Shown: piece by piece, positions 61,911-64,000 of the stretch
Layout: every line of letters begins with the position of its first letter
How positions within the stretch are numbered: position 1 is the first letter of the stretch
Assembly: GCA_002007465.1 (NCBI GenBank)
Contig: LNAC01000032.1
Coordinates: 4,929,242-4,993,241 of the forward strand
Origin: Ailurus styani
Lineage: Eukaryota > Chordata > Mammalia > Carnivora > Ailuridae
DNA: 64,000 nucleotides
Direction of reading: 5' to 3'
Translations under genes and position numbers: made by a program
The notes under the pieces: model-generated
What the model was told of the DNA's origin: nothing
Database searches by the model: none
The model's input: the letters and a program-made list of their open reading frames with translations, nothing else

Positions 61911-62289
61911 CACTATATGTTAATTGGAATTTAAATACAAACTTGAAACAACAAAAATAATTAAAAATTAGAAACAAAACCAAAAACATGGTGTTGAAGG
62001 AATATTTGTACCCCCATTTTCTTTGTAGCATTATTTATAATAGCCAAGACATGGAAACAACAAAGTGTCCATCAACAGATGGGTATCTAAATGGATATCA
62101 GAATGGATAAAGAAAATGTGGTATATATCAAATATCAAGTGATCTGTATAAGTCATTTTGCAAAACAGAAAAAATGATAAAGAGGAGATGCTTCTCATTA
62201 CAAGTAAGTTAGATTTGTCAATGGAAGCTGCACAGTTCAAACATTTTGGAATTTCTCATATTTTGCCACAGATAAAGTGCTGAAATGAG

Positions 62290-64000
62290 AATACAGGCAC
62301 ATCTTGTTTTGTTGCGCTTCACTTTACTGTGCTTTGCAGATAATGCATTTTTTACAAATTGTGGTAACCCTGTGTAGAGCTAGTATATCGGCACCATTCT
62401 TCCAATGGCATTTACTCACTTTGTGTCACTTTGTGGTAATTTCCACAATAGTTCAAATTTTCCATTATATTTGTTATGGTGATCTGTGATCAGTAATCTT
62501 TGATGTTACTATTATGATTTTGGGCCATCATCCACCATACCCACATAAGATAGTAAATTTGAACAACAAATATTGTATGTGTTTTAACTGTTCTGACCAG
62601 TCATTCCCAGGCTCTCTCTCTCTCCTTGGGCCTCTCCTCGGGACACAACAATATTCGAGTTAGGCCAAATAATAACCCTACAATGGCCTCTCAGTGTTCA
62701 AATGAAAGAAAGAGTAATATATCTCTTTTTAAATCAAAAGTTAAAAATGATTAAGCTTAGTGAGGAAGGCATGTGGGAAGCTGAAACAGGCCTCTTGCAC
62801 CAAACAGCCAACTTGTGAAGGCAAAGGAAAGGTTCTTAAAGAATATTAAAAGTGGGCGCCTAGATGGCTCAGTGGGTTAAAGCCTCTGCCTTTGGCTCAG
62901 GTCATGATCTCAGGGTCCTGGGATCGAGTCCCACATCGGGCTCTCTGCTCAGCAGGGAGCCTGCTTCCCCCTCTCTCTCTACCTGCCTCTCTGCCTACTT
63001 GTGATCTCTCTGTGTCAAATAAATAAATAAAATCTTTAAAAAAAAAAGAATATAAAAAGTGCTACTGCACTGAACACATGAATAAGAAAGTGAAACAGCC
63101 TTATTGGTGATATGGAGAAAGTTTGAGTGGTCTGGACAAAAGAGCAAACCAGCTACAACATTCCATTAAGCCAAAACCAAATCCAGAGCAATGCTCTCAC
63201 TCTCTTCAATTCTATGAAGGCTGAGAGAGATGAGGAAGCTGCAGAAGAGAAGCTGGAAACTAGCAGAGGTTGGTTCATGAGGTTTAAGGAAAGAAGCCAT
63301 CTCTACAACATCAAAGTGCAAGGTAAAGAAACAAGTGCTGATGTAGAAGGTGCAGCAAATTATCCAAAAGATCTAGCTAAGATCATTAATGAAGGTGGCT
63401 ACACTAAACAACAGATTTTCAATGTAGATTAAACAGTCTTCTGTTGGAAGAAGATACCATCTAGGATTTCCACAGCCAGAGAGGAGAAGTCAGTACCTGG
63501 TTTCAAAGCTTCAAAGGACAGCCTAACTCTGTTGTTAGGGGCTAATGCAGCTGGTGATTTTAGGTTGAAACCAGTGCTCATTTACTATCCCCCAAATACT
63601 TGGGCTCTTAAGATTTATGCTAAATATCTATATGCTCTACAAATGAAACAATAAAGCTTGGATGATAGCACATCTGTTTATAATATGGTTCACTGACTAT
63701 TTTAAATCCACTGTTGAGACCTACTGCTCAGAACAAAAAAGATTCCTTTCAAAATATGGCTGCTCGTTGACAATGTACCTGACCCCAAGAGCTCTGATGG
63801 AGATGTACAATGAGATTCATGTTGTTTTTATGCCTGCTAACACAACATGCATTCTGTAGCCCATCAAGAAGTCATTTTGACTTTCAAATCTTATTCAAGA
63901 TATACATTTCATAAGCTGCCATACACAGTGATTCCTTTGATGGATCTGGGCAAAGTAAATTGAAAATCTTCTGGAAAGGATTCACCACTGCAGATGTCAT
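62290..64000 (+). mobile_element. Tigger1-like mariner DNA transposon fossil, cut by the window edge
   Basis: It begins with text like the Tigger1 terminal inverted repeat (acaggcacatcttgttttgt, then gcgcttcactttactgtgct), followed by the 5' region and a pogo-type transposase reading frame: [30 protein letters not shown]-like text, and KQQIFNVD near 63410, where the first catalytic Asp of the DDE/D site would be. The next codon after GTAGAT is TAA at 63429-63431 instead of Glu, and a SINE at 62854 splits the upstream part, so it cannot encode an active protein. The later region (63700-63860) still shows RALMEMYNEIHVVFMPANTT. Confidence 0.92.
62854..63044 (+). mobile_element. CAN-SINE inside the Tigger1 fossil
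   Basis: Head gggcgcctagatggctcagt, complete body and tail. The duplication is aaagaatattaaaagt (62838-62853) against aaagaatataaaaagt (63045-63060), with one difference. Confidence 0.95.

Larger units (their letters stand above)
58785..62130 (+). mobile_element. Sense L1 ORF2 fragment, interrupted by an antisense L1
   Basis: ORF2 text from aacaataaagatgagagcag onward. The reverse-transcriptase part is at 59050-59850 (LPRKKGRGPDGFIGDFYQTL and [20 protein letters not shown] in two short open stretches). The end of ORF2 reaches about 61300 and then resumes at about 61990-62130 (tagcattatttataatagcc). The gap is filled by an antisense L1. The element is 5' truncated and full of stops. Confidence 0.82.

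Noticed and set aside
63127..63432. A 101-codon ORF as a host protein gene
   Set aside because: It is the Tigger1 transposase middle region, ending at an in-frame TAA where the family has Glu.

Overview
This window is nuclear DNA from a placental mammal, a carnivoran and most likely a mustelid. At least fifteen tRNA-Lys-derived CAN-SINE copies (SINEC, with the heads gcgcctgggtggctcag and gggttaaagcc and CT-rich bodies) and the carnivore type of LINE-1 3' end point to Carnivora. The subfamily with gggttaaagcc and cctacttgtgatctct is the form I associate with weasels, ferrets and mink, which is an inference from memory. There is no prokaryotic, plasmid or phage content.

The only gene I can support is TET2, encoded on the minus strand and running from right to left. 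The large first coding exon (conventionally exon 3) is at 36956-40425, followed by exon 4 (35168-35258), exon 5 (33685-33778), exon 6 (32850-33058), exon 7 (10987-11137), exon 8 (9029-9118), exon 9 (4391-4528) and exon 10 (1420-1774). All the boundaries are GT/AG. The lengths of exons 4-10 (91, 94, 209, 151, 90, 138, 355 nt) are those I recall for human TET2, and the phases join without a break: 4552 coding bases, or 1517 codons plus one base. The last coding exon, with the remainder of the double-stranded beta-helix, lies left of the window. The 5' UTR exons and promoter lie to its right. TET2 oxidises 5-methylcytosine in the nucleus. The window holds the long disordered N-terminal half, the Cys-rich domain and the first part of the catalytic fold, including the HxD iron motif.

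The rest is intron, dominated by retroposons. Intron 9 (1775-4390) has a GT repeat next to the exon 10 acceptor and a DNA-transposon fossil broken by a SINE. Intron 8 (4529-9028) has L1 and L2-like fragments and a SINE. Intron 6 (11138-32849) is the most layered: an antisense L1, then an old sense L1 split by a second L1, which itself holds two SINEs and a truncated, tailless 7SK RNA retrocopy. Intron 2 (40426 to the right edge) holds L2, L1 and SINE copies, a 117-bp exact duplication around a single N that looks like an assembly error, long stretches without recognisable features, another L1 interrupted by an antisense L1, and a Tigger1-like mariner fossil that runs off the right edge.

I found no undescribed coding system. 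The points most worth following up are a stop codon that shortens the intron-retention (short) TET2 isoform, a six-codon upstream ORF overlapping the TET2 start as TGATG, the tailless 7SK retrocopy, and the duplicated contig end at the N.
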